This document shows positions 5,618 to 12,779 of a stretch of 21,342 nucleotides of DNA, piece by piece. A program made the position numbers and the translations under genes. Below the pieces are notes generated by a model. It had not been told where the DNA came from and searched no databases. It was given only the letters and a program-made list of their open reading frames with translations. Numbering within the stretch: position 1 is the stretch's first letter; each line of letters begins with the position of its first letter. The stretch is taken from positions 1-21,342 of IMG/VR virus record IMGVR_UViG_3300013231_000003; one strand, given 5' to 3'. Origin of the DNA: a virus.

Positions 5618-5633
5618 GTATACGATAATATAC
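5618..5633. promoter_or_regulatory. palindromic site in divergent promoter region
   Basis: GTATA (5618-5622) and TATAC (5629-5633) form an inverted repeat with a six-base centre, in the 61-base gap between the divergent nuclease and 87-residue genes. GATAAT within it is a -10-like box for the plus strand, and TATTAT on the minus strand for the nuclease. No clear -35 boxes are seen. It may be a shared operator. Confidence 0.4.
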
Positions 5634-5644
5634 GTTGGGGTTTA

Positions 5645-5908
5645 ATGCAAATGATTGGGCCGGAAGGGTTTGATGAAGCCATCCTTGGAATCGGTACGGT
5701 TTCCACAAAAGAAGGCGACGAAGAAGTGTTGGTGTACGACGTTCAGAAGATGATCAAAATTGTCATGGACGATAGCATCGACATGACATGGGACGAAGCA
5801 AAAGAGTTCGTTGAGTTCAATATTCTTGGGATTTACTTGGGGGAAACCGGGCCCTGCTTTTTGCAGGTAGGCGTTCTTGCACCCGGCGATGGGGATACCA
5901 TCCATTGA
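5645..5908 (+). CDS. 87-residue conserved phage hypothetical protein
   Basis: The ATG at 5645 has GGGG six bases upstream; a longer reading frame from 5564 overlaps the nuclease start and is not favoured. The protein begins with IGPEGFDEAILGIG, then a strand segment (EEVLVYD), a helix (VQKMIKIVMDD), a segment WDEAKEFVEFNILGIYLGE and a short beta end. This pattern (a G-F-D-E-A-I-L start, then V-Y-D and E-A-x-E-F-x-E-F-N) looks like a small protein family found in many tailed phages; function unknown to me. It is the only plus-strand gene between two minus-strand blocks and ends four bases before a minus-strand terminator. Confidence 0.75.
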   Translation: MQMIGPEGFDEAILGIGTVSTKEGDEEVLVYDVQKMIKIVMDDSIDMTWDEAKEFVEFNILGIYLGETGPCFLQVGVLAPGDGDTIH

Positions 5909-5910
5909 TG

Positions 5911-5936
5911 AAAAAAGCCCCGCGTTGCGCGGGGCT
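5911..5936 (-). terminator. rho-independent terminator of the replication operon
   Basis: The 9-bp stem AGCCCCGCG/CGCGGGGCT with loop TTG is followed, in the minus-strand sense, by a run of six T residues. It lies between the plus-strand 87-residue gene and the end of the replication module at 6027, so it stops minus-strand transcripts from the right. A weaker hairpin (GAGTTG/CAACTC, 5939-5959) is next to it. Confidence 0.85.
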
Positions 5937-6026
5937 GGGAGTTGGGTTCATTTCAACTCACTTTGGGAGAAAAGCCTTCCTGAACCCTAAAGCCATATCA
6001 ATTTACGTTTGAGACGGGAGTGACCG

Positions 6027-6290
6027 TCAAGGCGTAGTATACCAATCAGGCCTCACCACCTCAAGAATCTCTTTAGTCGCTTCTGCTTCAGGAACCACCG
6101 ATAAGTCGTGCTGGATCGCCATACTTTGGTTAAACCGATCCGCCATCTGGTGCGCGGCTTGTATCGCCAGTTGAGCATCGCTTGAGTCTACTCCATGGTG
6201 CCATTTACTAGCTCCATAATAAGACGGTCCAAGTACCAACGGGCCTTCCGAAGGTCCTCTACAGGTTCTTTTTTTATCTCGTATCTCCAT
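6027..6290 (-). CDS. small hypothetical protein, start uncertain
   Basis: The longest reading frame gives 87 residues but overlaps the DUF3310 gene by about 100 bases, so a shorter product is likely. The in-frame ATG at 6146-6144 gives 39 residues beginning MADRFNQSM; it lacks a clear ribosome site. The C-terminal part (AIQHDLSVVPEAEATKEILEVVRPDWYTTP) is the most protein-like. No family is recognised. It is the last gene before the terminator. Confidence 0.45.
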   Translation of the reverse strand: MEIRDKKRTCRGPSEGPLVLGPSYYGASKWHHGVDSSDAQLAIQAAHQMADRFNQSMAIQHDLSVVPEAEATKEILEVVRPDWYTTP

Positions 6291-6427
6291 ACGTACTTTT
6301 GAATGTTCCCCTTGAGATACCCCTGAAAACTTTCAGGAGACATGCTGGCCTTGATGCCGTCGATACACTCGACATCACCTTGGTTGTAATGCGAAGGGCA
6401 GGTTACGTTGTCAAAGTTCTTTGGCAT
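6188..6427 (-). CDS. DUF3310 family protein
   Basis: The 79-residue product has the DUF3310 pattern: P-S-H-Y near the start, ECIDGI, then GYLKGNIQKYVWRYEIKK, and DLRKARWYLDRLI. DUF3310 proteins occur in many phages and are sometimes called nucleotide kinase-like; the true activity is not established. I prefer the ATG at 6427, which overlaps the 56-residue gene by 17 bases and has GAG nearby, over a further upstream ATG (6469) without a ribosome site. It belongs to the late part of the replication operon. Confidence 0.8.
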   Translation of the reverse strand: MPKNFDNVTCPSHYNQGDVECIDGIKASMSPESFQGYLKGNIQKYVWRYEIKKEPVEDLRKARWYLDRLIMELVNGTME

Positions 6428-6581
6428 TTTTTTCTCGCTCTGCGTCAACCTTTGCTTTGAGAAATTCATGCCAAATGTGCAACTTGTCGAAGTCAGCCTT
6501 ATCTACTTTGCCTTTTTCGTAACCCTTCTCTAGTTTTTTCAAGGCCTTGTCGAACTCGGCCTGCATAACACTAAACGTCAT
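6411..6581 (-). CDS. 56-residue helical hypothetical protein
   Basis: An ATGA overlap with the stop of the ribbon-helix-helix gene sets the start. The product is strongly basic and acidic in alternation (Lys-rich: FDKALKKLEKGYEKGKVDKADFDKLHIWHEFLKAKVDAEREKNAKEL) in segments, and is predicted to be two helices, perhaps a coiled-coil hairpin. Function unknown. Confidence 0.55.
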   Translation of the reverse strand: MTFSVMQAEFDKALKKLEKGYEKGKVDKADFDKLHIWHEFLKAKVDAEREKNAKEL

Positions 6582-6811
6582 ATCGAATAACTTTTTGAAG
6601 TTAGCGCCTGACCGCCAGATTCTTTTTTAAACTCAGAGACTTGGTCCACGATGTACTCTTGATCGCGGTTAGACAAGTTTTCTTGTTTCCATGCCTCGTG
6701 AATATAGCGAAGTTGACCACTAATTGTTCGTCCTTCTACCCGAGCGATTACTACAAGCTCTTCGTAAACATCGCGTGGAAGCAACACAGACTTCCATTTT
6801 GTTGTATCCAT
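6578..6811 (-). CDS. ribbon-helix-helix (CopG/Arc-like) DNA-binding protein
   Basis: The 77-residue product begins with a short strand (KWKSVLL), then helix DVYEELVVIARVEG and helix ISGQLRYIHEAWKQ, the pattern of a ribbon-helix-helix repressor, with a charged C-terminal tail. AGGAG (6819-6823) lies before the ATG, one of the best ribosome sites in the window. A sigma70-like promoter lies just upstream inside the 3' end of the polymerase gene, so this gene can be expressed apart from the rest. It may repress its own promoter or other phage promoters; this is inferred. Confidence 0.65.
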   Translation of the reverse strand: MDTTKWKSVLLPRDVYEELVVIARVEGRTISGQLRYIHEAWKQENLSNRDQEYIVDQVSEFKKESGGQALTSKSYSI

Positions 6812-6838
6812 GGGATATCTCCTACAACGGTATGGGAC

Positions 6839-6867
6839 AGTATAGGGCCATTTTACGCCCTATTCAA
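6839..6867 (-). promoter_or_regulatory. sigma70-like promoter upstream of ribbon-helix-helix gene
   Basis: TTGAAT (6867-6862) and TATACT (6844-6839) are 17 bases apart in the minus sense. The -35 box lies inside the 3' end of the DNA polymerase gene. The start falls about 20 bases before the regulator gene, which has a strong AGGAG. Confidence 0.55.
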
Positions 6868-8767
6868 GCTCTTCGCACTCGCCCCAGCTAGGCCCAACTT
6901 CCACATCGCATTTGTTTGGAACTTGTAAAGGAACGGACTGCTCCATAATTTCGGCCAATTCTTTTGCCTGCTCGGCGCTTTCGACGGAAAAAGCAAGCTC
7001 ATCGTGCACCTGAAGCATTGGAACGCTCCCTGCGGAACAAACGTTTACCATCGCCTGCTTGGTCATGTCCGCAGCCGAAGCTTGTATGAGCCTATTCAGG
7101 GCCTTGTACGTGTATGCGCGTCGAAGCCGGGTAGTAGGCCCGTGGACCGCGATTGCTTCTTCCCGAGGAAGAGCCTTGTGCATATCAAAGCTGTCCGGCT
7201 CCCATAAATCAAACCGGCACTTGCGGCCCCGCAATGACCGGAGACTGCCCGAGGACCGCGGGTCGTCAAGCTTGTTCTGTACGCCGCGCATCAGGCCTTT
7301 CACAAAAGGAACTTTCTTGTGGTATTGCTGGGTCAAGGCCTTTGCTTCTTCGACACTGAGGTCAAGTTGGTCGGACAGTTTGTTCACGCCCATGCCGTAC
7401 ATCATGCCGAGGTTGATGACCTTAGCCTGCTTTCGCGGGATGCCCGCCATCTCGCTGACCATGCTATGGAAGTCCATGTTGGGGTCATTGCGATACCCGT
7501 CTACAAACTCTTCTACTCCGGGCATTGGCATGTTTTTATAGTCGCCGTAGTTTTTGGCGAAGTGAACCAAGATCCGTGGTTCCTGTTGCGAGAAATCAAT
7601 TGCCGCCCACTGCTGGCCTTCTTCCGGGAGGAATAGGGATCGGATCATGGGGCCTAGCTCTGGATCGCGGGCCGGGATCTGTTGAAGGTTGGGCGAGTTC
7701 ATAGAGATTCGGCCTGATACCGTACCGCCGTCATCCGAGCGTAACTGATTGATATGGCTGTGTATTCTCCCGTCATGAGTGAACTTCAGTATGCCGTCAA
7801 TAAAGTTACCGTTGGTCTTGTTAAGGTTGCGAGCCTTGACAATTAGCTGTGCAAGCTCATGTTGGTGTTCCATCAGAAACTGTTTTGTGAAGCTGGGCGA
7901 ACCTTTGTCTGTCTTGGGGTAAGGCAATCCCAACCCGTCAAACGCCTTGGCTATGGATTGCGCCGCCCAGATTTCGACGTTGCTCCCTGTCATCGCCTTG
8001 ATCTTTTTGATGACCTCTTTTTCTTGCTTCATTAGGACTTGCTTGGTCCGTTCAGCGCGGTCAATGTCTACTCGTATTCCGCGCATAGTCATCTCTACCA
8101 GATGCGGGAGCAGGTCGATTTCAAGCCGCCACACGTCCCAAAGGTCTTCGCGGTTAAGCAGAGTCTTAAAGTGGTTCCAAAGCTCCAGTGTGATCTCGGC
8201 ATCCGTCTCAGCGTAAGGCCCCACGTACATGGCGGGTAGCTTCCACATCTCGCCTTTCGGATCTACGCCAAATTCCTTTGCAGCTTCCACCAGAGTCTTT
8301 TCGGATTTTGTCTTACCCAAATGGTCGTAGCAGAGGGCGTTCAAGCTGTAGCTGAACCGGTTTTCATCAATCAGGCTAGCCGTAATCATTGTGTCGATTA
8401 CTCGGCCTTTTACTTCAAAGCCCATGGCACGAATCCAACCAAGGTCGTACTGGGCGTTGTGCATGATCTTGTCAGCAGGTGACTCAAAGACTTTTTTAAG
8501 CCACTTGCTCACAATGCGTTTGTCGAGGTTACCCCCGCCAGCATGGCCGACGGGGATGTAGCATTTCCACCCGGAAACTGCGATGGCGTAGCCCACCACT
8601 TCACCATCACACGTAGGCCAGCCCGGTCCCTTCTGCTTTAGATTCGGGTCGCGAGTTTCTACGTCGATGGCAATTTCGTCCGCATCGAAAATGTCGGGAA
8701 GCTCAACAGGGGGCACCCAATCGCTCTTCGGCGGGAACATAGCCATTTGCAGTTTACCGGTTGTCAT
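6860..8767 (-). CDS. family A DNA polymerase with 3'-5' exonuclease
   Basis: The 635-residue enzyme copies the phage genome. The N-terminal proofreading domain is intact: Asp35/Glu37 (IAIDVETRD), Asp108 (NAQYD), Tyr185/Asp189. The polymerase domain has motif A (AIDFSQQEPR, Asp391), motif B (RKQAKVINLGMMYG, Arg445, Lys449, Tyr457) and motif C (QVHDE, His588, Asp589). There is no 5'-3' exonuclease domain. Residue Leu453 aligns with E. coli Phe762; marine phage surveys link this Leu variant to slower, possibly temperate lifestyles. AGGTGG precedes the start, in a TAATG overlap with the zinc microprotein gene. The 3' end holds the promoter of the next gene. Confidence 0.95.
   Translation of the reverse strand: MTTGKLQMAMFPPKSDWVPPVELPDIFDADEIAIDVETRDPNLKQKGPGWPTCDGEVVGYAIAVSGWKCYIPVGHAGGGNLDKRIVSKWLKKVFESPADKIMHNAQYDLGWIRAMGFEVKGRVIDTMITASLIDENRFSYSLNALCYDHLGKTKSEKTLVEAAKEFGVDPKGEMWKLPAMYVGPYAETDAEITLELWNHFKTLLNREDLWDVWRLEIDLLPHLVEMTMRGIRVDIDRAERTKQVLMKQEKEVIKKIKAMTGSNVEIWAAQSIAKAFDGLGLPYPKTDKGSPSFTKQFLMEHQHELAQLIVKARNLNKTNGNFIDGILKFTHDGRIHSHINQLRSDDGGTVSGRISMNSPNLQQIPARDPELGPMIRSLFLPEEGQQWAAIDFSQQEPRILVHFAKNYGDYKNMPMPGVEEFVDGYRNDPNMDFHSMVSEMAGIPRKQAKVINLGMMYGMGVNKLSDQLDLSVEEAKALTQQYHKKVPFVKGLMRGVQNKLDDPRSSGSLRSLRGRKCRFDLWEPDSFDMHKALPREEAIAVHGPTTRLRRAYTYKALNRLIQASAADMTKQAMVNVCSAGSVPMLQVHDELAFSVESAEQAKELAEIMEQSVPLQVPNKCDVEVGPSWGECEELE
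7137..7148. repeat. weak dispersed GC-rich repeat in polymerase gene
   Basis: GGCCCGTGGACC matches part of the dispersed unit (GGCCCGTGG) but lacks its tandem form. It falls in the region between motifs B and C of the polymerase. It may be chance. Confidence 0.35.
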
Positions 8768-8907
8768 TAGGCCACCTTTCGCTCGCGGTAGATTGCTTTA
8801 TGAAAGTGGTTGCACACCGTACACCACCAGCCCACACGGACGTTCTTTTCAGCGTTAATGACTTCTTCTGCCTGCTTGGCACATTTTGGACAAGGTATTC
8901 GACTCAT
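8767..8907 (-). CDS. 46-residue zinc-ribbon microprotein
   Basis: Cys6/Cys9 (CPKC) and Cys29/Cys32 (CTVC) form a four-Cys zinc ribbon; the C-terminal tail HKAIYRERKVA is basic. AAGGA lies seven bases before the ATG at 8907. An in-frame ATG at 8925 overlaps the helicase stop as ATGA and would give 52 residues, so either start is possible. The stop overlaps the polymerase start (TAATG). The position between helicase and polymerase suggests an accessory role in replication, which is inferred. Confidence 0.65.
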   Translation of the reverse strand: MSRIPCPKCAKQAEEVINAEKNVRVGWWCTVCNHFHKAIYRERKVA

Positions 8908-8921
8908 TTCTGTTTCCTTTT

Positions 8922-10424
8922 TCATAAAGCGTATGCTCTTAAATAATCTTCAGGTTCTAGGATGTAGAGGTTCTGAAGGGCCCGCGTTACCCCCACGTAA
9001 AAAACGCGGTGAAGATCGTCCCCCGGCGTATCCAGCGCCGCCGCAGTCAAATCCGGAAGGATTACAACGTTTTCTGCCTCTCCACCTTTTGTTCCGTGGA
9101 TCGTGGACAATCTTATTCGGGGCTTGGCGTTGAACTTCTCGCCTCGCCGGAGAAGGGCCGTGATGTATGCCCTGTCCCCCTCTGGTATTTTATCCATGGC
9201 CTCGTGCCAGATCATCTCGTTCGTGGCCAATAGACCAAAATGTTCTTGTAAGTCGGTCAGTCCAAACATTTCGTTATCGTGGGCCTCTATCTTTTTATGG
9301 CCCCGTTTGATACGCACCCCGTTGCCAGACATGTAAGAGTAGATAGCTTGCGCCGTGCCGCAGGTGATCACGCGCCCTTTCCGCATAGCCTCCCAGCCAT
9401 TAATAGCCAGCGACATTTTTTCCGGTATAGATCTTCCGCCGTTTTGGCGCTCAAACAGATAGCCGCCGTTTTTTAACTCCTGCTCTATCGGATAAAGCAT
9501 GAACCGAGCTTGTGCCATAACAAGCCAAGAACCTTGCGACATATCTATGGAGCGGATGTCCGGCACACGCAGTATTTGTCCGCGCTCTTGCCGTGGGCGG
9601 TACACCTTGGGGAACCGGTTTTGAATGCGCCCCGCAATTTTTTCTGCAAGCTCATGAATCGCCGCAGGCACCCGGTAGCTTTGTTCTAATACTTCTGCGC
9701 CTCCGGGAAGATTGATGAAGTGATCTACGTCCGCCCCCGCCCACCGGTAGATAGCTTGGTCGTCATCGCCTGCTACGAACATTCGCTCTGACCTACCGTC
9801 TAGCTTGTGAGCAATGTCCCATTGAAGTGGAGAAAGATCTTGGGCCTCATCCAAGAAACAAATTTTCATGTGCGGGACAAGGTGATCGGCCTGCTCTACA
9901 AACATTTCCAGCATGTCTGTAAAGTCGATCAAGCCAAAAGCTTTTTTGTAATTCTCATAAGAATCTGCAACATACTTCACTTCTATCCACGTGAAATTAA
10001 CTTCACTGTGGTTGTACTCTGTGCGCAAAGAAGTCTTTTTAGTTTTTGCAAGGTTGATTAGCTGAAGGATTGGATGATCTGTCGCTTTAAACGACACATC
10101 CTCTTCCTCGCTCATAGCGCCGCTCAAGTTAAAACCGATGGCCGCGGACAACTCTTTATAGTTCTGCGGGCCCATCATTTGGTTTTCTTTGACACCCATC
10201 AAACGGTAAGCCAAAGAATGTATGGTGCGGAAGTACGGTAGGTCTTTGTCGGGGTCCAAATCAAAACGCTTTGCCGCTCGCTCTTTGGCCTCGTTAGCGG
10301 CTTTTTTAGTGAATGCAAAAAACCCCACTTGTGATGGGGTTATTCCGCTGTCTAAAGACTTCTCTACCATGTTCAGCAAAGTGGTCGTCTTCCCGGTCCC
10401 GGGTGGCCCAAAAATACGAAACAT
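8922..10424 (-). CDS. UvrD/Rep-like superfamily 1 DNA helicase
   Basis: The 500-residue protein has all core motifs of a 3'-5' SF1A helicase: Walker A GPPGTGKTTT (6-15), motif Ia (FFAFTKKAANEAKERA), DEAQD (192-196), GDDDQAIYRWAGA (219-231), SYR (249-251), STIHGTKGGEAE (440-451) and VFYVGVTRA (474-482). The N-terminus starts almost at Walker A, with no Q motif, and the size is below the usual 670-720, so the 2B-type insertions are reduced. It likely unwinds DNA for the phage polymerase. The start overlaps the primase stop in TGATG, and a dispersed repeat (10431-10446) covers the place of a ribosome site. Confidence 0.9.
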   Translation of the reverse strand: MFRIFGPPGTGKTTTLLNMVEKSLDSGITPSQVGFFAFTKKAANEAKERAAKRFDLDPDKDLPYFRTIHSLAYRLMGVKENQMMGPQNYKELSAAIGFNLSGAMSEEEDVSFKATDHPILQLINLAKTKKTSLRTEYNHSEVNFTWIEVKYVADSYENYKKAFGLIDFTDMLEMFVEQADHLVPHMKICFLDEAQDLSPLQWDIAHKLDGRSERMFVAGDDDQAIYRWAGADVDHFINLPGGAEVLEQSYRVPAAIHELAEKIAGRIQNRFPKVYRPRQERGQILRVPDIRSIDMSQGSWLVMAQARFMLYPIEQELKNGGYLFERQNGGRSIPEKMSLAINGWEAMRKGRVITCGTAQAIYSYMSGNGVRIKRGHKKIEAHDNEMFGLTDLQEHFGLLATNEMIWHEAMDKIPEGDRAYITALLRRGEKFNAKPRIRLSTIHGTKGGEAENVVILPDLTAAALDTPGDDLHRVFYVGVTRALQNLYILEPEDYLRAYAL

Positions 10425-11962
10425 CAGAACGGGTCCGTGGCCCGTGTTTCAAAGTTCTTGGACTCTACCTGATCGTGCGGGATCTCACTGATCGGCACTC
10501 GCCAAACTCTTATGGGCTTACCCTTTACTTTTAACACCGTAGACTCGCCGTTGATGTCTCGTAGCCGCTGTGCCACCTTGTGTGTCTTGAACTCGCTGAA
10601 GCGGTTCTTGCGCAAAAATCCTTCAAAGTCTTTTAACCGGAAATGCACGGCGTTTGTTTCGTCGTCTACCCATGGCCTGCGCAACAAAATCTCTTCACGG
10701 TCTTCCGCCTTCTGAGTCGAAGTGCAGAACTCGTCAAGATACTCGTAGAACTGGCCGTTGATGCTGGCGTCTTCTGACACCTCCATGATAGACCCGTCGG
10801 TCTCAGACATCTCTTTCATCAACTGATTGATTCGGGCTTCCCAGCCGCGCTTCGGCATGGTCTGGGGCATGAAGTTAAGTTGCTCAATACACGCCTTCTG
10901 AAACACCGTCTGGTTTTGCAGCGCATCGGTGTCTAGCTCCAGAGGCACACCGTTAACGTCCAGAAACCACACGGGCGGGATAGAGTTGTACTTCCGCAAG
11001 TTGGCGACTGCCATATCACTAACTGCCGCGCCAATCCCGAACTTTCGGGTTTGACACAACTCGCGGTTACAGTACGGCTGAATGGGCGCGTCACTACACC
11101 GATACGCGTAGTCCTTCTTCTCCAACTGCTTGACCACGAGGTTGACCTCGTTAAGCGGCAACGGCGGGTCAATGTAAGCCATGTTGTGGTGCAGGATTTC
11201 ATCCTGCCACGTATCCGGGTACGCCTTCCGGAGATAGACCCCTATGCTGAAGAGTCCGTTGTTTCGTCCCCCTTCGCTGATTTTTTGGGCGCATAGGGTT
11301 TGGAGACAGGGCGGACCGTCCACAATTGCGGTGTCTTCAACTTTTTGATGCGTAATTGCTTGGAGTTGTTCTGGCGTTTGTACGTGCGTTTCATATAACG
11401 CAAAAAACTCATGTAACGTCGCCGCACTACCATCATCATTCAAGGCATACCTCAACCCGTCCTCCGCATCGAAGTACGGCATATTGAGGAAGTTGCCTAT
11501 ATCGCCACGATCTAAAAAGAGTTTGATTTGTTTGGGGAAGATCTCGCTTCCGCCGTACCCCAGACCACTAGCTAAATGCTGTAACGTGGACTGCATTGTC
11601 TTTGCAGTTACCCATTCGCTACAGAAAAGAAAACAATGTGCGCCCCCCGACTTTGAACGACATACTACCAAAGGCATCTTGCTACGGCGAATTTTCTCAA
11701 CCAGCCGCGTGAGGTCTAACGGGTATTCGTCAATGTCGATACAACCCCATTTACAGGAGTCGTCTTCGTTAATTGGGATGATCCCAATCCCTGCCCCAGA
11801 ACCGGCTAAATGCTGCTCAAAATGTTCCGTGGTCCGTGGTTCGCGGACGACTCTTGCTTTGCCGGTGTTCTTGCCACTTGCTTTTGTACTGTCGATTTCA
11901 AACGTGCCGTAGGCTTGCTTGAGGCCATCGAAGATAGCCGCAAATCTTTTTGCATCAGACAT
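10424..11962 (-). CDS. archaeo-eukaryotic-type primase (AEP/PrimPol-like)
   Basis: The 512-residue protein makes primers for phage replication. The catalytic core shows GCIDIDEY (Asp76, Asp78), then CRSKSGGAHCFLF (Lys104 to His109), then GSEIFPKQIKLFL and GNFLNMPYF, the motifs of the AEP primases found in phages and in TOTE-type systems. A PriCT-like domain follows (EGGRNNGLF, 230-238), then a Cys motif (Cys289, Cys298, Cys303) that may bind metal, and a C-terminal region of about 190 residues without a known motif, perhaps winged-helix. No ribosome site is clear before the ATG. The N-terminus includes a dispersed repeat read as PRTTEH, and the last codons a copy read as TRATDP. Confidence 0.8.
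   Translation of the reverse strand: MSDAKRFAAIFDGLKQAYGTFEIDSTKASGKNTGKARVVREPRTTEHFEQHLAGSGAGIGIIPINEDDSCKWGCIDIDEYPLDLTRLVEKIRRSKMPLVVCRSKSGGAHCFLFCSEWVTAKTMQSTLQHLASGLGYGGSEIFPKQIKLFLDRGDIGNFLNMPYFDAEDGLRYALNDDGSAATLHEFFALYETHVQTPEQLQAITHQKVEDTAIVDGPPCLQTLCAQKISEGGRNNGLFSIGVYLRKAYPDTWQDEILHHNMAYIDPPLPLNEVNLVVKQLEKKDYAYRCSDAPIQPYCNRELCQTRKFGIGAAVSDMAVANLRKYNSIPPVWFLDVNGVPLELDTDALQNQTVFQKACIEQLNFMPQTMPKRGWEARINQLMKEMSETDGSIMEVSEDASINGQFYEYLDEFCTSTQKAEDREEILLRRPWVDDETNAVHFRLKDFEGFLRKNRFSEFKTHKVAQRLRDINGESTVLKVKGKPIRVWRVPISEIPHDQVESKNFETRATDPF
10431..10446. repeat. dispersed GC-rich repeat at the primase-helicase junction
   Basis: GGGTCCGTGGCCCGTG is identical over 16 bases to 4808-4823. Read in the primase frame it encodes RATDP near the C-terminus, ending just before the stop codon that overlaps the helicase start. 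Confidence 0.7.
11825..11846. repeat. dispersed GC-rich repeat in primase gene
   Basis: Contains TTCCGTGGTCCGTGG plus a degenerate third unit TTCGCGG. It lies in the N-terminal coding part of the primase and reads REPRTTEH. Confidence 0.6.
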
Positions 11963-11976
11963 TTTTTATAAACCAG

Positions 11977-11998
11977 AAAAAGGGGCCGCAAGGCCCCC
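11977..11998 (-). terminator. intra-operon terminator between SSB-like gene and primase gene
   Basis: A GC hairpin (GGGGCC, loop GCAA, GGCCCC) is followed, in the minus sense, by five T residues. It lies between the stop of the SSB-like gene and the start of the primase gene, so only part of the transcripts should reach the primase, helicase and polymerase. No new promoter is seen downstream. Confidence 0.7.
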
Positions 11999-12005
11999 GT
12001 AACAC

Positions 12006-12779
12006 TTAAAACGGCGCGTCGTCAGATGCGTCGTCGCCCTCTTTGGTGTGCTTCACTTCGACATCGCCAGCTTGGATGCTCTCTGCAAACTGCTTGGCTT
12101 GTCCATATACAGCGGCGTCGTCTACGACACCCTCAAGGGTAATGTCCCACCCATGCCATGAGCCTTTGGAATTTTCCTCAGACACAGTCTTCAGGAGATA
12201 GACATGGCTGAACCGAGGCGGCGTGAACGGGCCGTTTTTGCCGACGAGGGTTCGTTGGGCAATCGTGCTGTTCCACTTACGGCTTTTTTTAAGCTGTGTG
12301 GCTTTCATTGGAATCAGCGCGGTTGTGGTGGTCCCGTCAGGCTCAAGAATCAACACAAAGTGCTGGTGTGTCTCTTCAAGATAGGTGCCGTTACCGCCAA
12401 CCACATAGTCCTTGTTGTCATCGCCACGCTCGGTGTTCGGACGGCTGTCCTCCGGCGTGTAAATGTTCAAAGGAGCGCCGTTACCAGAGCCCCGAGGAGC
12501 CCACTCAACAAAGCGCCGCTGATAATGGCAAGGTACGACACGAATACCTGTCTTACCAGTATAGACTTGGTTCGATACGGTATTGAGAATGTCGCCCGCT
12601 TTAGCCCCATCCAAATCGTCCAAAATTGGATCTTGGCGGCTGAGAACTTTGAGGAAAGGCAAAGCCAAGTCGTCTTGGCCCATGTTCTCCAATCCTTTAC
12701 CAGCGTCTTGCTCAAAGATGCTCGCGTCAAACGTGACAATCCCATTGTTTGTTTCCTTTTCTGCTACTGCTTTACCCAT
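12006..12779 (-). CDS. SSB-like protein of phage replication module
   Basis: The 257-residue product is likely a single-stranded DNA-binding protein. It has an N-terminal segment (DLALPFLKVLSRQDPILDDLDGAKAGDILNTVSNQVYTGKTGIRVVPCHYQRRFVEW, quoted in short parts only) recognisable as GDILNTVSN and VVPCHYQRRFVEW, a basic middle region (MKATQLKKSRKWNS) and an acidic tail ending DDASDDAPF, a usual SSB feature. The family is common in marine phages next to replication genes; I recognise the pattern but not a formal name. It starts in a TAATG overlap with the coiled-coil gene and is followed by a terminator, which would give more of this protein than of the enzymes. Confidence 0.6.
   Translation of the reverse strand: MGKAVAEKETNNGIVTFDASIFEQDAGKGLENMGQDDLALPFLKVLSRQDPILDDLDGAKAGDILNTVSNQVYTGKTGIRVVPCHYQRRFVEWAPRGSGNGAPLNIYTPEDSRPNTERGDDNKDYVVGGNGTYLEETHQHFVLILEPDGTTTTALIPMKATQLKKSRKWNSTIAQRTLVGKNGPFTPPRFSHVYLLKTVSEENSKGSWHGWDITLEGVVDDAAVYGQAKQFAESIQAGDVEVKHTKEGDDASDDAPF

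Noticed and set aside
5584-5706. N-terminal extension of the Cas4-like nuclease
   Set aside because: It would overlap the divergent gene at 5645 and its promoter; motifs begin after 5583.
7059-7541. 160-residue plus-strand reading frame
   Set aside because: Antisense to the DNA polymerase; no ribosome site or recognisable domain.
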